Source: an uncultured bacterium (GTDB taxonomy: Bacteria; Patescibacteriota; Gracilibacteria; Absconditabacterales; Absconditicoccaceae). From it: DNA of 64,000 nucleotides. The stretch lies in the NCBI GenBank assembly GCA_937872535.1, contig CALMTC010000003.1:1-64000 (forward strand), written 5' to 3'. Both the position numbers and the translations under genes were made by a program. This document shows, piece by piece, positions 51,318 to 63,997 of the stretch. The stretch's first letter is position 1. The number at the start of each line of letters is the position of its first letter. A model generated the notes under the pieces. It saw only the letters and a program-made list of their open reading frames with translations. It had not been told where the DNA came from and did not search any database.

Positions 51318-52100
51318 ATGTCAGAAAACACAAACATGGAAGAAAGTCAAAGCATCTCGCTAAAACCAAAAAAAAAATACTATGTAAGTAAAAAAGAAAA
51401 ACTTCTTGAAGAAAGAAAGAAAAATTTTAAAGAAAAATTTACATTCTGGTTAATATCAGGAATTTTTCTGCTAACAACACTTACTATTTGAACCTATTGC
51501 ATATCAATTCTCTTCTGAGATACATTTATAGATTGGTGAACAATTAAAGCAAGAAAAGCTTCTCTCCAAGGAGAAGAGCAAAGTAAAATTGAAGAGCTTA
51601 TAACAATGTCATGAAAGAAAATGGAAAGCGCACCTCTCAACGAATGAGAAGACGGCAAAGTAATAATTTCTGCAGAAGAAACCATAGATCCTTCAATGAG
51701 CTGATTATCAGAAACAGAAAAAATAGTCTCTCATTTTTATGAGGCAATAAACGAACAAGACTTTGAAAAAGTCATGGAAACATTTGCTCCCTGAACAAGA
51801 AATACACCAACAATTCAAAACTACTTTAGCACACCAGCTCTACAAACATTCGTAAAAAACCTAAAATCACCAATTAAATTAAGTAATATTCATTCAGAAG
51901 ACACAAGTAAAACAAATCAAAAGAAAGTTTCTTATACAATTACCTATGAACTCCTTAATAATGAATCACCCTTCTCAGAAGATCGATCTATAACTCTAAG
52001 ACAAAAAGATAACCAACGAAATATAGCTGAAATGACCTGTCTCACAAAATGATGTTCAAGACTTCCATTCTTCAATCCAGCCAAATATGAAATCAAGTAA
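51318..52100 (+). CDS. Single-pass membrane protein
   Basis: This 260-residue protein has a basic cytoplasmic N-terminus (KPKKKYYVSKKEKLLEERKKNFKEK), one membrane segment (about residues 43-65) and an extracellular domain of about 190 residues that looks like an NTF2-like or similar small fold (IVSHFYEAINEQDFEKVMETFAPGTRN is a typical NTF2-like opening). It follows clpC by 28 bases. The function is unknown. Confidence 0.55.
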
Positions 52101-52109
52101 CTATAAATG

Positions 52110-52140
52110 AGAATCATCAGAATAGATGGTTCTTTTTTTA
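52110..52140 (+). terminator. Intrinsic terminator
   Basis: AGAATCATC and GATGGTTCT (one T-G pair) form a stem around AGAATA (52119-52124), followed by a T-run. Confidence 0.85.
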
Positions 52141-52281
52141 TTTTAAAAAACCAGAATAATTATTTTTTTAAGAGGATTATTTTTTTCTTTTTTTTGTCCA
52201 TAGTTTTCATAAGAGATAATCAATAAAACCCAAATCGTGATGATGACGACGAGTACTTTTACACCTTTCTTGTATAGTACG

Positions 52282-52638
52282 ATGAAAAAAGACTTCACAG
52301 AATGAATATCACGACAAAAAGCCAAAGAGCTTTCTAGCACTGTTTTGAACAACCGAAACGATCACTACGAAAATTGTTTAGTACAAGAACTCTGTTTGAC
52401 TTCACTCAATGTAACAAACGCTATAGCTGAGTGATTCGATCAACCAGGGAAAACAGAGCTGATCTGCTCCTTAAGAGAAGCGAAAACATTGTTATCTCGT
52501 TTCCGCTCACTAACAAGTGTAGCACAAAGTTGTCAATTATTAGACAGAAAAACGAGCGACCAATGGATCGACTCGTCTGTAGGAATCAGTAAACTAATAG
52601 GGGGGTTTATGAAAAAAATGACAGAACAGCAAAACTAA
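52282..52638 (+). CDS. Four helix bundle protein (23S rRNA IVS-type)
   Basis: This 118-residue protein matches the four-helix bundle family often annotated from 23S rRNA intervening sequences: LVQELCLTSLNVTNAIAEGFDQPGKTELICSLREAKTLLSRFRSLT. CPR genomes carry many stand-alone copies. The function is unknown, although the fold is tied to nucleic-acid contexts. No rRNA gene is near. Confidence 0.75.
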
Positions 52639-52667
52639 AAAATCAAAACTCGTCGTCTCATCTTTAA

Positions 52668-53528
52668 TTATTTTTGCGCTTCAGAAATCATACTTGCCAT
52701 TTTACCTTCCAAATTTTCATTAACAAAGATCACTTTACTATTATTAGTATAACCTATTTTTTCAAGTGTTTCAATTCTCGAAGAAGCAAGCAAGAAATCG
52801 AGAATTTTTTCACCTCTCAAATTATTATCACTAGCCTTAATTTCCTCTATAGATTGTTTAAATCCTTTAGCGATCGCTTCTCTTTGTAAAGCCATACCTT
52901 CTCAGAGGAGGAGTTTTACCTGTTTATCAGCCTCAGCTTTGAGAATATCAGATTGCTTCTGAGCTTCCGCATTTTTGATCACAGCAAGTTTATTTTTTTC
53001 TGATGCAATAACATTATTCATCGCTTCAACAACTTTAGGATCAAGAACAATATCTTTCACCTGTACACTATCAAGCTCCATACCAAACTCTTGGAGTTTT
53101 TGAGCCAAAATAATCTTTATTTCATCACCAATCTCATTTCTTTTACCAAAAATCTCATCATGTTCAAAAACATAAATCTTAGCTCTTAATTGCTCTTCTA
53201 CCATAGCTCTAATAACTTTAATAGTATCATCAACACTAAAAAGAGAATCAGCAATAGCTTTATCATCATTCTTTACTCTAAAAATCACATTAAGTTCAAC
53301 AGTAGTTTTTACATTATCTCTCGTAATTCCATCTACTCTGACATCAAGATTAGTCATAGAAAGCCTTTGTTTAATAGTTCGTTCAATAAACGGAATAGTA
53401 AAATTAATTCATTCTCTCAAAACTCTGCTAATCTTACCAAGTCTCAAAACAACCAAAGCTTGCTGGGGTTTTACAATTTTAACACCCATAATCACCAAAA
53501 CCAAAACCACTAAGACAACAAATTCCAT
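52668..53528 (-). CDS. SPFH/band-7 (stomatin/QmcA-like) protein
   Basis: This 286-residue protein has an N-terminal membrane segment (residues 2-18), then an SPFH domain: GVKIVKPQQALVVLRLGKISRVL, GINFTIPFIERT and the stomatin motif LDVRVDGITRDNVKTTVELNVIFRV. A coiled coil follows (NNVIASEKNKLAVIKNAEAQKQSDILKAEADKQ). It is of the QmcA/stomatin subtype, unlike the prohibitin-like SPFH gene at 36467. It likely organises membrane microdomains or membrane proteases. Confidence 0.92.
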
Positions 53529-53625
53529 CTTTAAATCAGAAGAAAGTAAAATAAATACAAAATAAGCATAAAATTAAGAAATGCAAACACAACTAAAGAA
53601 AAAAAGCTGAAAATGAGATCATTTT

Positions 53626-53655
53626 TTGACAAAAAAATTTTTTTTATCATAATAA
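53626..53655 (+). promoter_or_regulatory. Candidate promoter of the 735-residue protein gene
   Basis: TTGACA at 53626-53631 and TAATAA at 53650-53655 (18-base spacing) lie upstream of the gene. The TTTTTTGACAAAAAAA context is shared with the 1500-residue protein's promoter at 56525. Confidence 0.5.
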
Positions 53656-53692
53656 ACATGAAAAAAACTTTAATCTGTCAATTAGAGAAATT

Positions 53693-55900
53693 ATGGAGTC
53701 AAAATATGGGTTTAATAGTGAGACAGAAGCAATCATCAGAAACTATACGATACTTTATAAGCTTATTTTCAAGCTCAGTATTTTTGTAATTCTTTTTTGA
53801 GCCAGTCTAGCTTTGAATATTTCAATTTTTCTACGTTATGATACTACAGCAGCTCTTTCTAACAATATATCAATGTCTACCTCATCAGGCAATGCTTTCT
53901 TGGCTCGCAATCCTGAGCTCCAAAAAGTCCTTTCTGAAGAAAATTTTGATCTGATGATTCACAATGGCTACCTAGGAACAATCGATAAAACAATTCAATC
54001 TTCAGATAATTTACTTTTTTATAAAAATTTCGCTCTACCAAATACAGTCTCTTTCAATTATAAACTGCCACTGAATTCATTAGCATCATTTACCAATCCA
54101 AACTACGATCCAGCTCAATTATCCCTTTTCTTAGATAACATAGTTCTCATCGATAACTCCAGCATACCAAAACAAGAAAAATTCAAACTTCTACCACTTG
54201 ATACAAGTCTTGATATAAAAATTTTTTTCTGATTATCGTGCATAAAAAACCCATTAAATAAGTTCAATATTGTCTGTCAACAAAAAATACGCGAATTTAA
54301 TCAGAAATTCTTTGTATATGATCTATCAAAAAGCAGATCTGATGTAAGAACTATTTTCGATTCTATAAAAACAGATCCTGAAGCCAAAAAATCCTTTTGT
54401 AATAGCTTAAAAGCCTATGTAAATTATTCAAATGATACAGATCAAATCATAGAGTGAATGATGGGGGAGTGCGATATGAGAAATTTTTTCAATACAATAA
54501 AAGGATTTATCTGATTACAAACAGAAATAAAAAATAATTTTTTTGATGTAAGCACCTATTTTGACAAAAAACTGAATGAAACTAAACTTTTATCAATGAT
54601 GCAAAGACTCTATAAAAATCTTAAACAAAGAAAGATAGATGAAAAAGAACTTTCAATTTATATAGAATTTACAAGAAAAATCCTCAAAGAGAGCAATCGT
54701 CTCATAGACCAATTTTATATTGATCTGCTTTTTACTTTTAATAATGCCTACCTTTTACCACTCATCACCACTAACCAAAGCGCCGGAGGAGTGAACAACA
54801 CAAAAATACTATCAGATTTCAATCAACAAATCAGACAGCTCAATATAGGAGACAAAATCCTTTGATTTTCTGGTCTCAATGAACTTATACTTCAAACAGG
54901 ACTAATAAACTATTTTACAGTAAATACATCAATTAGTTCTTGAGTAATAGAAACTCTTTCTGGAACGACAAACTATTTCCAAGAACTAAGCTATTTGCGT
55001 CTTACCAAACAAGAAATTCAATGAGAAAAATGAAATTTTGAAGGCATCATTCAAATGCCAATCACATCAACGATTAAACAAGCTAAAGTCAATTTTAGTG
55101 CTGATCTCAAAGTCTCTCCAGCCACTATCACAGCAATAGAAGTAGAAAACTATAATCAACTTAATGAGCTACTTAATACTTTCGTCCAAAATGGAAAAAG
55201 AACAATACCAGAAATATACAACACATTTCTCACTCAGATTGACCTCTACAAACCATGAAATTCAACACTAGGAGATATATGTAATCAACTAAAAAAGAAC
55301 GAATCTTATCTCCAAATTTCATTATCTGCTTGCTCTCCAAGCATACTATCATTTACAGATAAGAAAACCTCATTTTCACTCACAATGAGTCAACGAACAA
55401 TCAATAAAATTTCTACACCAAAAACTGAAATACAAGAAGCATTATCTCAAAGTATCATAGGAATATCTCTTCAAGAAATAGATCCAGTAGAATTTCTGAG
55501 AACATTGACAAATTTCGAACCAACACCTCAAATTACAAACGATCAAGCTGCAACAATACAAAATGAAGCAAGCTTTGTATATGACCTTCTATGACGCTAC
55601 TTCCAAATCACTCCAGAAGAAGTATGAAAAATAGGAAACAACTTCCTTGTTAAATTTACAATAAATAACATTTCTTTCATTTGAGTATTTGAATCGAAAA
55701 CAAATAGCATTTCTTCATTGTTTTTCAGTCAAAAAAACGACCAAGGACAGCCGATAAAAATCAATGGGGTAGTTCTCAAGTTTTCGACAGAAAACACAAT
55801 CGATCTGAATAATTTTGCATTAGATCCATTCAACTATATCAAAGAAAAAGATCCAATATCAGCGCTCGAATACGAAAAAATTATATGACCATCTCAATAA
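53693..55900 (+). CDS. Large membrane-anchored extracellular protein
   Basis: This 735-residue protein has one membrane segment near residues 24-46 after a charged cytoplasmic end, and the remaining 690 residues are predicted outside. They are rich in asparagine, serine and threonine, and mix helical stretches with beta regions. No known domain is recognised. The size and topology suggest an envelope or surface structural protein. The frame passes many in-frame TGA glycines without a break. Confidence 0.6.
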
Positions 55901-55922
55901 AAAATTATTTTCTGATAACTAA

Positions 55923-55950
55923 AAAAATCCTCTAAAGATAGAGGATTTTT
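55923..55950. terminator. Bidirectional terminator between convergent genes
   Basis: AAAATCCTCTA and TAGAGGATTTT form a stem around AAGA, with A and T runs on the two sides. Confidence 0.88.
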
Positions 55951-55961
55951 CATTAAATATT

Positions 55962-56450
55962 TTATTGAGGATCTTTTCCCATTCGGAGATTAGAAGTAAC
56001 AAGTTCTGGTCTCCCAGCTTGTTTCAAGTATAAGAAAAGTTGCATACGATATCCCACCAAGTTTTTGAGCATAAACAGTATAATTTGCTTTTGCTTTTGT
56101 GGAACTCCACCAAAGAAGGGAATCTCTTTTTCAAAACTCTCAACAGTAAGCTGACCAAAAATATCGCTAATAATAGAAGCTTGCTCGTCCATAGTTTCGA
56201 TAAAATTTCACAAAGTAACATGAGCCTCAGCATGGTCACTATTTTTTTTGAAATGATCCATTGAACCAGTAGCTATCAAAAGAGCATATGAACCTCAAAT
56301 ATGGCTAATATAATGAAGAAGTTCCAAGAGAGATCTTTGACCTTCAGTAGGTTTCCAATCAAGCATCTCAGGGGAAATCTTAGTAGCCAAATGTTTAATA
56401 ATATGAACTTCATGAAGAATCTCCTGCAAAATATCTGTATGAGTAAACAT
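55962..56450 (-). CDS. DinB-like four-helix protein
   Basis: This 162-residue protein resembles the DinB/YfiT superfamily: an N-terminal helix, then RSLLELLHYISHIGGSYALLIATG near residue 40 (with a histidine in the usual metal-ligand position), and a C-terminal RMQLFLYLKQAGRPEL segment. DinB-like proteins bind metals and often act as thiol transferases in bacterial low-molecular-weight thiol pathways. The exact role is unknown here. Confidence 0.7.
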
Positions 56451-56524
56451 CAAAAAAAATTGAAAAAATAAAAAAATAGAACACTCAGAATAGCTATTTT
56501 ACTACAAAAAAACCAGTCATTTTT

Positions 56525-56552
56525 TTGACAAAAAAATGGAAAAAAGTACTAT
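56525..56552 (+). promoter_or_regulatory. Promoter of the 1500-residue surface protein
   Basis: Consensus TTGACA (56525-56530), a 16-base spacer and TACTAT (56547-56552) precede the start codon by about 44 bases. Confidence 0.65.
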
Positions 56553-56595
56553 GTAACAAAGCAGAAATAAACTTTTTATAAAAAAAGAAAAAAAC

Positions 56596-59500
56596 ATGAG
56601 AAAAAAAAGACAAGAACACGCTAATCAGATCAAAATTTTTGTAAAAATAGGAGTAATAATTTTTATAGTATTTTCTAGTATTTCCTTCTTAAAATTAGGA
56701 CAGAAAGTCAGCGCTCGATGATCAAATGATGATTTTTTAGATGAGTCATTTTGGAACAGTTCTCCCTCAAACAGTCAAATAATTGAAGCACTTTATGGAG
56801 ATGGTATAGGAGATAGCGATCGCACCGCTTATACCAAACATCGAGATTCAGTAGGCTGTGACACCAACCTCATGACAATTGTGCCCGTGGACAACTATGA
56901 AAACACTGCTGCAATAGATATGATACCAGCTAGTCCAATGGCAAACACTATCTACCTATTGAACTCTGGAACACACATTATATCGTCAAACATCACAATA
57001 AACGGTAACTGTACAGCTATAGTAGGAACGGGATTAACAAAAATAAGAACTCAAAACCAAATTTCATCTGCCACAATCGATGTAAACTGAAATTTCTGAA
57101 TTTTGGACAATCTCGATCTTCACGCAAACGAGAATGGGATAGGAGGACAACATCCAGCAAACAATACAGGAATTTATGAAAACTGAATCAACTGAGCAAG
57201 AAATAGTTTTAATAATATCGCTCTCACATTTTTCAGTACTCATTGATTATTCATCGGAGGGACAGGAAATTCAGCAATCACAAATATCTCATGAAATAAT
57301 AACGCGATCACAATAGGAATTGAATCAGAAAAGACTGTCCTGCAAAATATCTTTATAAATAACAACCAAGCCGAAGCTATCAGCATCAAAAATTCATCAG
57401 GAGGAATAATAGAAAACATTCAGGGTAGTAGCACAGTAAGTTTAGTAAAAATAGAATCGAGCAGCAATCTGATTTTTTCATGAATCACATTAGACACAGC
57501 AACTTATGGTTTCATTATAGAGAATTCTACAGGTCTCATCATAGAAAATTTTTCTCTTTTTGCTTTACAAGAAGGTTTTTCTCTGATAAATAACGATATT
57601 TTATCACTACAATCATGAACCCTCTCAAGTAATATAATATGAATAAATGACAACAGTAGCTCATTATTCATAAGCGGCTTGAGCATAAGTAACTCTACTA
57701 ACATAGACTGAGCAATAAAACTACAATGAGGAGGCTATGGCAATAAAGGATATTTTATAGCAACAGGACTAATTCTCAGCAATAACCTAGAAGGGATAAA
57801 CATACAACAACCAAGAGATACCTTCTCAGTTTTTGATTTCACAGTAACCAATCAATCACAATGAAAAGTCTTCAATTTCAATGCCTGACCACTATCATGA
57901 TGAATCACAATTAACAGTGGTACAATCACAAATTCTCCCAATATAGGAATTATGGTAGATCCTACATGAGTTTCAGATAGTTTCGTAAACATAAAAAATA
58001 TATATGCAGAAAATCTTGACGCCTGAATCAATATATCAGCAGGAAGTAACCCAACTATAGAAATTATTCTAGAAAATATCACATTAAGTTGACTTACCAC
58101 AGAAAGCATAATTTTATCACAGATATCAAAATTAACAGCATCTTGAATATCGATAGCAAACGCTCCTTATGGAGTTGTAGTAAACCAGAATCCACTAAAC
58201 GGAGTGAGTATTACTAATTCAATATTTCAAAATATGCCTTGAGCTTCTGATGCAGCGATAAGTATTCTATGAACCGCTTGAGCAGGAAGCGGAGTAATAA
58301 TAGATAATGTAATAATTTCATGAATAGCAACACAAGGAATATACCTAAATGGTCTACAAAATTTCACAATAAAAAATTCTTTTATCAATAATATTGGATG
58401 ACCTGGATGATTAATACTAATCAATAGCAAAAACACGACAATAGAAAATAACACAATAAGAAACAGCAACTACGGAATACTACTAGGAACAACCATCATT
58501 CTACCAGATGACACAGTGCTAATCAGGAATAATATTATATACCAAAACACAGCAATCTGAATAAAATTATGAGGTACAAACAGAGCATTCGTAGATAACA
58601 ATTATATATTTGGCAATAATCTATGAATTTGACTACAAAGCTCCACAAATCCTAGCAACATAACTGTATCAAATAATCAGATTTTTAGAAATGGAAATGG
58701 AATAGAGTGTGAGTCAAGCGATAGCAGTTTAATACAAAATAATTCAATCTATAGTAACGACCAAAATTGAGTAACACTCAATAATTGTTTAAACACACTT
58801 TTCAATCAAAATAAAATTTACAATAATGCAAACACAATCTCCAAACAATGAACAACGGCCTGAACAAAATATTACGGAGAAAATATTTTTTTCTGAAATG
58901 ACAACGGAAACACTCATCCAGGAACACCAGGAAATTGATCAGACATAGAAGTAATAGCAGCCTGACGAGCAAATGGTTCAATTTCTGGTACAGACGAACG
59001 CATGAGATGCAGCTATACATCAAGAATGTCAGATAATTTTTTTACCACCTGTGATTGTAGCGAACGCTGAACAGCAGGGACAGACTTGTTTACAAATACA
59101 GGAGAAATTTATGTATGAGTCCATATCCCTTACCAAGTGACGGGCTACATCATGAACGACACAGCGATAGGAACTCAGTTCAATACAGGATTTACACAAA
59201 CAAACTACATATGAAACAGATGGGCTCAAGCAGACGCAATCGATTTCAGTATCTGTAAAACAGGTCTCAATTATAGCAATCAAACAACCTCATTCGAAAT
59301 TCGATACGAAAATAATGGTCTCACTCCTGCGATTTGATATTATCTCAATGATCTTTTTCATACGGGATTACTTTTTTCCACCTCTTCAATAGCACCAACA
59401 ATCCAAATAGGGAAAGAAAGTAATTTTCTGCTAGCACCTGCTTGGAACGGAAATCTAGAAACACTGGTTATCACTTGAACAATTGAAACATGAGCAGCTA

Positions 59501-61098
59501 TTTTATGATGAGATCCTTTGATCAACGAAGCCCGAATTAGTTTATGAATAGGAGGCCCAGCGATAGTCAGCCGATCTTGATTTTTCTCATACAACGCCCC
59601 CACAGATTTTGATTTAGCTATTACATCTACAGCCACTCCCGTCAGCATAACTTGTGAATGAGACGCAGAATTTACATTTAATTACATCAACAATTGACCA
59701 GCTCCAGTAACCGATATTTTTCTAAACTTCTGAGTTGGCAGTGGTTTTCAAACATGATTCTTTACACCAGCGATCTCCTTTTCTCAATGAGCACCATTTG
59801 GAATAACATGAGATGTTTGTTTTGATGATTATCTTTTAGAAACAGGAGCATACTACAATGAATTAGAAATACGATCACAAAATAATTTTTGATCGGATTT
59901 TTTTGGGGTAATGACCTGAGCTTTATGATATACCTGACCTTTCGAAGAAACAAGTGAATTTTGGTTAGATTATTGTATAAATGATCTATGAAACATAGAC
60001 TTTAAGTCGTGCTTGCTAAATGTATTCAATATAGACATAACCACAATTCCAAACTGTGGAACAAAGTGATACATACAACAAATATGAACATTATATCCTG
60101 GTCAAACAGGACAAGTAAAATTCATAGGCCACGTAGTAGCTGACGGAGATTTAACTGTTACAGCAGCCATAATAAACACAAGCTGATCAGACATACTCCC
60201 AACAAATAATACAACAAGCAAATTAGTAAAGTTTAACGCTTGTACAACGCCGGGCGGAGGAGTCATGAACGGCGGAGGAGGACAAGTTTCAGTAGCATGT
60301 GGAAATTGAATACTGACACTAGGAGAACAGTGCGACGACGGCAACAAAATAGATTGAGACGGCTGTTCATCACAGTGTAAAGAGGAAATGATTACCAATA
60401 AAGCTCAAAATTCATTTGAACAAAAGTTTAATACAACGAAACACAGTACATGACCGACTATGAATTGTTCATACAGCGATGTACCATATTCAAAACTCAA
60501 CTTTTTCGACCTAAAAAATCATCGAGCAAGCAATTACATTTCCGTCTTAAAAAATAACTGTATCGTACAAGGGAAAAATGAAACAGAATTTTCACCAGAA
60601 GATGCAATTACAATAGGAGAAATTATGAAAATATATGTCAAACTACGATGAATAAAAAATTATTTCTGATTCATATCGGAAAAACAATCAATAGAGACGC
60701 CACAATTCTTAAGAAATTCACATCGATCAGCCATATATCTCATCCAAGCACAAAGACTTTGATTTTTGGATACATTAACAGCAAATAAAAAATATATAGA
60801 TCCACAACAAGCAATAAGCAGACAAGAAGCAATTAAATTAATGATGCAATTTTACAACGCAATTCATCCAGTAGAAATCAAAGACTACGGTTCTCCTTAT
60901 GCAGATGTAACCAATACCAAAGGGAAATACTACAAATTCATCTCCACAGCAACACATCTAGGATTCATATCGGGATTCACCAAAGACTGAAAAAGATATT
61001 TCAACCCGACCCAAACACTCACAAGAGCAGAACTAAGCAAAATAGTCGGCCTGCCATTCCAAGATCTCTTACTTATTCCTCAAGAAAACGGCAAATAA
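56596..61098 (+). CDS. 1500-residue surface protein: beta-helix repeats, Cys-rich repeat and SLH-like end
   Basis: The first 40 residues hold a basic start and a membrane or signal segment. A long stretch (about 120-760) consists of parallel beta-helix repeats with recurring short strands such as NITINGN, IIENIQGSS, VVNQNPLNGVSI and IENNTIRNSNYGI, the architecture of adhesins and polysaccharide-active enzymes. Beta-sandwich regions of conserved-repeat type follow (about 860-1200). Near residue 1240 a Cys-rich DUF4215-type repeat appears: CGNGILTLGEQCDDGN...DGDGCSSQC. The last 200 residues carry two SLH-like segments (ISRQEAIKLMMQFYN and LTRAELSKIV). It is probably exported and wall-bound, with a role in attachment or host contact. 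Confidence 0.85.
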
Positions 61099-61201
61099 AT
61101 ACATAAAAAATAAAAATTTTTATTCTGACAATATAAAAAATTTGGAAAACATTTGGTTTTATCACAGTTTTTTGGTAGATAAAATATAAATTTCTTTTCT
61201 T

Positions 61202-61543
61202 TTGATAGTAAGGCGTTTTATTTCGATTTATACGATTTATTTTCGTCCATTTTTTGTAAGATCCTTAAGTAAAATAATTATATCGAGCCTTCTTGTATCT
61301 CTTTGCGTGGGATTTATCGTCATAATATATTCAGTAGAACCTGATTTGGCAAAAATGATCAAAGAAAATATATGACGAATATGATCAGGTATTGGAAATT
61401 GTATAGTATTTTTTGGTATCGTCCCTGCCCTGTGACAATTAATTCGCCTATGCGGATATTTCACCATCCCATCCATGATATCAAATATAATGTCCATCAT
61501 GCTACGATATAATTATATAAAACTTTGCCAACCAAAACAATAA
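61202..61543 (+). CDS. Possible small membrane protein with TTG start
   Basis: A 113-residue frame from a TTG at 61202 contains two hydrophobic stretches (IIISSLLVSLCVGFIVIIYS and GNCIVFFGIVPALG) between charged segments. The distribution of charges fits a membrane protein. No ATG exists near the start and no family is recognised, so this is uncertain. Confidence 0.4.
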
Positions 61544-61689
61544 TTCTCAATATTAATCAATCACAATTCGCAACATAAACTTCGCCGACCAATTTTAATC
61601 CACACCTTTTTTAATCATACCTTGCACAAGATATATTGTATAACCTTGCAGATAGTATTAAAAATTTGTGCAATATTATTATCATAGGC

Positions 61690-62280
61690 TTATTTTTTGT
61701 TTTTGATTATATCCTTACAAATATTGTAAAATTCTTGTTCATTTAAAATATTTTTCATCTTATTAACGAGGGTGCAACAGAAAACGATATTTCATTTGAT
61801 GTATCACTTTGCAGGATCGAGCCTATCACAAGAAATCTGCATTTTAGTTTTATCAGAAAAATTTCATTCTTTGAAATAAACAAATCAGTATTCCATAGGA
61901 TATCATGTGTAGTAACATTTGCCTTTTTGTTGATGTCGCATGTTAAGAAGTTCAGTTTCGGTTACACTAAACGTGAGGTTTCTCTTCTTAGCTCATCATT
62001 CAAGTTGTTTATAAATGAGGGATATAGCTCCTTCCACGCTTGTTCTTTTATCTCCCCTTTTTGCATATATTCTTTTTTTCTTGCACTCTTTACATTCATA
62101 TAAATAACGATACTTTCATACCCGGTAATTTTTCAATCGGTGTATAACAAAATCTGTGGGATGTTTATCTATTCCACAGATTTTACAAGGATAGGGATCG
62201 TTCGAAAATACACGACTCTCTCGTCTTTTTTTGCTTTCCTCTGCTTTTTTTTTTGCTATTTCAGAATCGTCAATATACAT
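61690..62280 (-). CDS. HNH-type endonuclease with N-terminal zinc-finger region
   Basis: This 196-residue protein has an N-terminal part with two CxxC pairs (CKIC and CKEC, about residues 32 and 64) that may bind zinc. The C-terminal half follows the HNH pattern: CYYTGYPMEYG, then ISCDRLDPAKGYIKGNIVFCC and NKMKNI, resembling the CxxTG, SxDRxxxxxGYxxxNI and NxxK signature of phage-type HNH nucleases. The histidine of the classic first motif is replaced by D or S. It stands alone and could be a selfish nuclease or phage remnant. Confidence 0.72.
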
Positions 62281-62476
62281 CTTTATGTGAATAGTGTTAT
62301 GAACTAATATTTCAATAAATGTTTAACTTTATCAAAAAAGAATGCAATATGTTTGCTCATTTTTTTGTAATTTTGCACAAGGGAACGATGCGATATTATT
62401 GATATATCTTATAATATTTTAATCGAGTTCAATTTTACTGTTCTGCAAAAAAACCATTCCGATAGAAAAACTCAGC

Positions 62477-62785
62477 TTAGCTCTGAAGCTTGACAATAGC
62501 GGCATTAATAGCTTCAATATTAGCTCAGATAACAGTCTCAATAAGCTCACCGTCTTTAAAAAATTTAATGGTCGGCATAGCAGAAATATCTTGCTGTTGA
62601 GCTAAATTCATCTCAGCATCAACATCTACCTTAAAAAAAGTTACTTTACCTGCAAGTTTACTCGCTAGTTCTTCAAGATAAGGTTTAAGCATTTTACACG
62701 GACCACATCGATCAGCATAAAAATCAACAACAAAAGCTCCAGTTTGAATAGATTGAGAAAAAGTAGTTTGTGTAAGATTTTGCAT
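62477..62785 (-). CDS. trxA: Thioredoxin
   Basis: This 102-residue protein has the full thioredoxin fold: the redox motif as DRCGPC (arginine for the usual tryptophan), FFKVDVDAEMNLAQQQDI, and the cis-proline loop AMPTIKFFKDGE. It reduces protein disulfides in the cytoplasm. It lies downstream of the HxlR regulator gene on the same strand and could work with it and the divergent nitroreductase in redox control. Confidence 0.93.
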
Positions 62786-62872
62786 ACTATTTGAGTAAGA
62801 AGAGATAAATCAATATAATTTTTTAAAAGTTTTCAACACTCGGCTTAGGAGAAAATAACTCCTCCCCTCCTT

Positions 62873-63178
62873 TTAACAATGACAAGACGCAAATTTATCA
62901 ATAACTTCAGCCACTGCTCTACCGTGAGAAGTTAAGAAATATCTAATCTGAATAGGCTTCTCAGAAATAATTCTCCTCTCCACAAGCTGAGCAAGCGTAA
63001 GCTCATCAAGCCTTTGAGAAATAATTTTGGCACTAGGAGATCAGACTTTTATTCTAATAGTAGAAAAAGTATCTACTCCTTCATCAAGTGCCTTTATTAA
63101 AAATATCACCCACTTTTTACCTAAAAGTTCAAAAAGCTTAGCAGTTTGAGGACATTTATAGACTGGCGGTTTCACCAT
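62873..63178 (-). CDS. HxlR-family winged-helix regulator
   Basis: This 101-residue protein matches HxlR regulators: CPQTAKLFELLGKKWVIFLIKAL, the winged helix TFSTIRIKVGSPSAKIISQRLDEL and the wing IRYFLTSHGRAV. Cysteines near both ends (C9, and CHC at the C-terminus) could sense thiol-reactive compounds. It is divergent to the nitroreductase gene with a 142-base spacer, the typical layout for an HxlR regulator controlling a neighbouring redox enzyme. Confidence 0.9.
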
Positions 63179-63320
63179 GTAATAATCAAACCAGGATAAA
63201 ATTTTTTTTATTATAGAGAAATAGTTTTTTTTTGCAAATAATATATTTTATAAATTGAATTGATTTTTTAAACTAATTTGATTATAAGAACAATATTTAT
63301 CATTTATACACTACTCTACA

Positions 63321-63959
63321 ATGAAAAACCAAGTAATAAAAGCCCTCAATCGACGCTATGCCACTAAAAACTTTGACTCAAGTAAAAAAGTTACAGACAA
63401 TGATCTGGAAATCATTTTAGAGGCTGCCAGACTAACAGCTTCGTCGTTCTGATTACAGCCTTATGAAATTCTAGTAATTAAGAACCAAGCAACCAGAGAA
63501 AAACTTAGACATGCAAGTTACGGACAATCTCAAATCACAGAAGCAAGCCACCTTATTGTACTAGCAACCAGAACCGATATCAATGATAATCTAGTAGAAA
63601 AATACATAGAAAACATATCAATGACTCGCAATATGCCATTAGAAAATCTAGAAAGCTTCAGTGAAATGATAAAGAATAGTCTCAAACACCTCGATGATGA
63701 ATGAAAAATCAAACGAGCACAAAAACAAACTTACATAGTATTAGGAAATATGCTGACTACTCTAGCTCTCTTAGAAATAGATGCTACACCAATGGAAGGA
63801 TTTGCAGTGAAAGAATACGATGAAATTCTCAATCTGAAAGAAAAAAATCTGACCGCTACTCTCGTCTTACCAGTATGATTTCGTTCTCAGCAAGATCCTT
63901 ATATCTCTCTGAAAAAAGTAAGAAAAACACCAAACGAAATTATCAAATTTATAGACTAA
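63321..63959 (+). CDS. Nitroreductase family protein (NfsB-like)
   Basis: This 212-residue FMN-dependent oxidoreductase opens with [17 protein letters not shown] (FMN phosphate contacts), then [21 protein letters not shown], and ends with VLPVGFRSQQDP, all typical of NfsB-like enzymes of 200-220 residues. It reduces nitro groups or quinones with NAD(P)H. It is likely regulated by the divergent HxlR protein. A terminator closes the window. Confidence 0.92.
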
Positions 63960-63964
63960 AATTT

Positions 63965-63997
63965 GCCCCTCCTCTCTTACGAGAAGGGGTTTTTTTA
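63965..63997 (+). terminator. Intrinsic terminator after the nitroreductase gene
   Basis: CCCCT and AAGGGG arms with an inner CTC/GAG stem precede a run of seven T residues. Confidence 0.85.

Noticed and set aside
52143-52352. Minus-strand frame with a hydrophobic stretch
   Set aside because: Its 5' part is antisense to the four-helix-bundle protein, and it has no recognisable domain.
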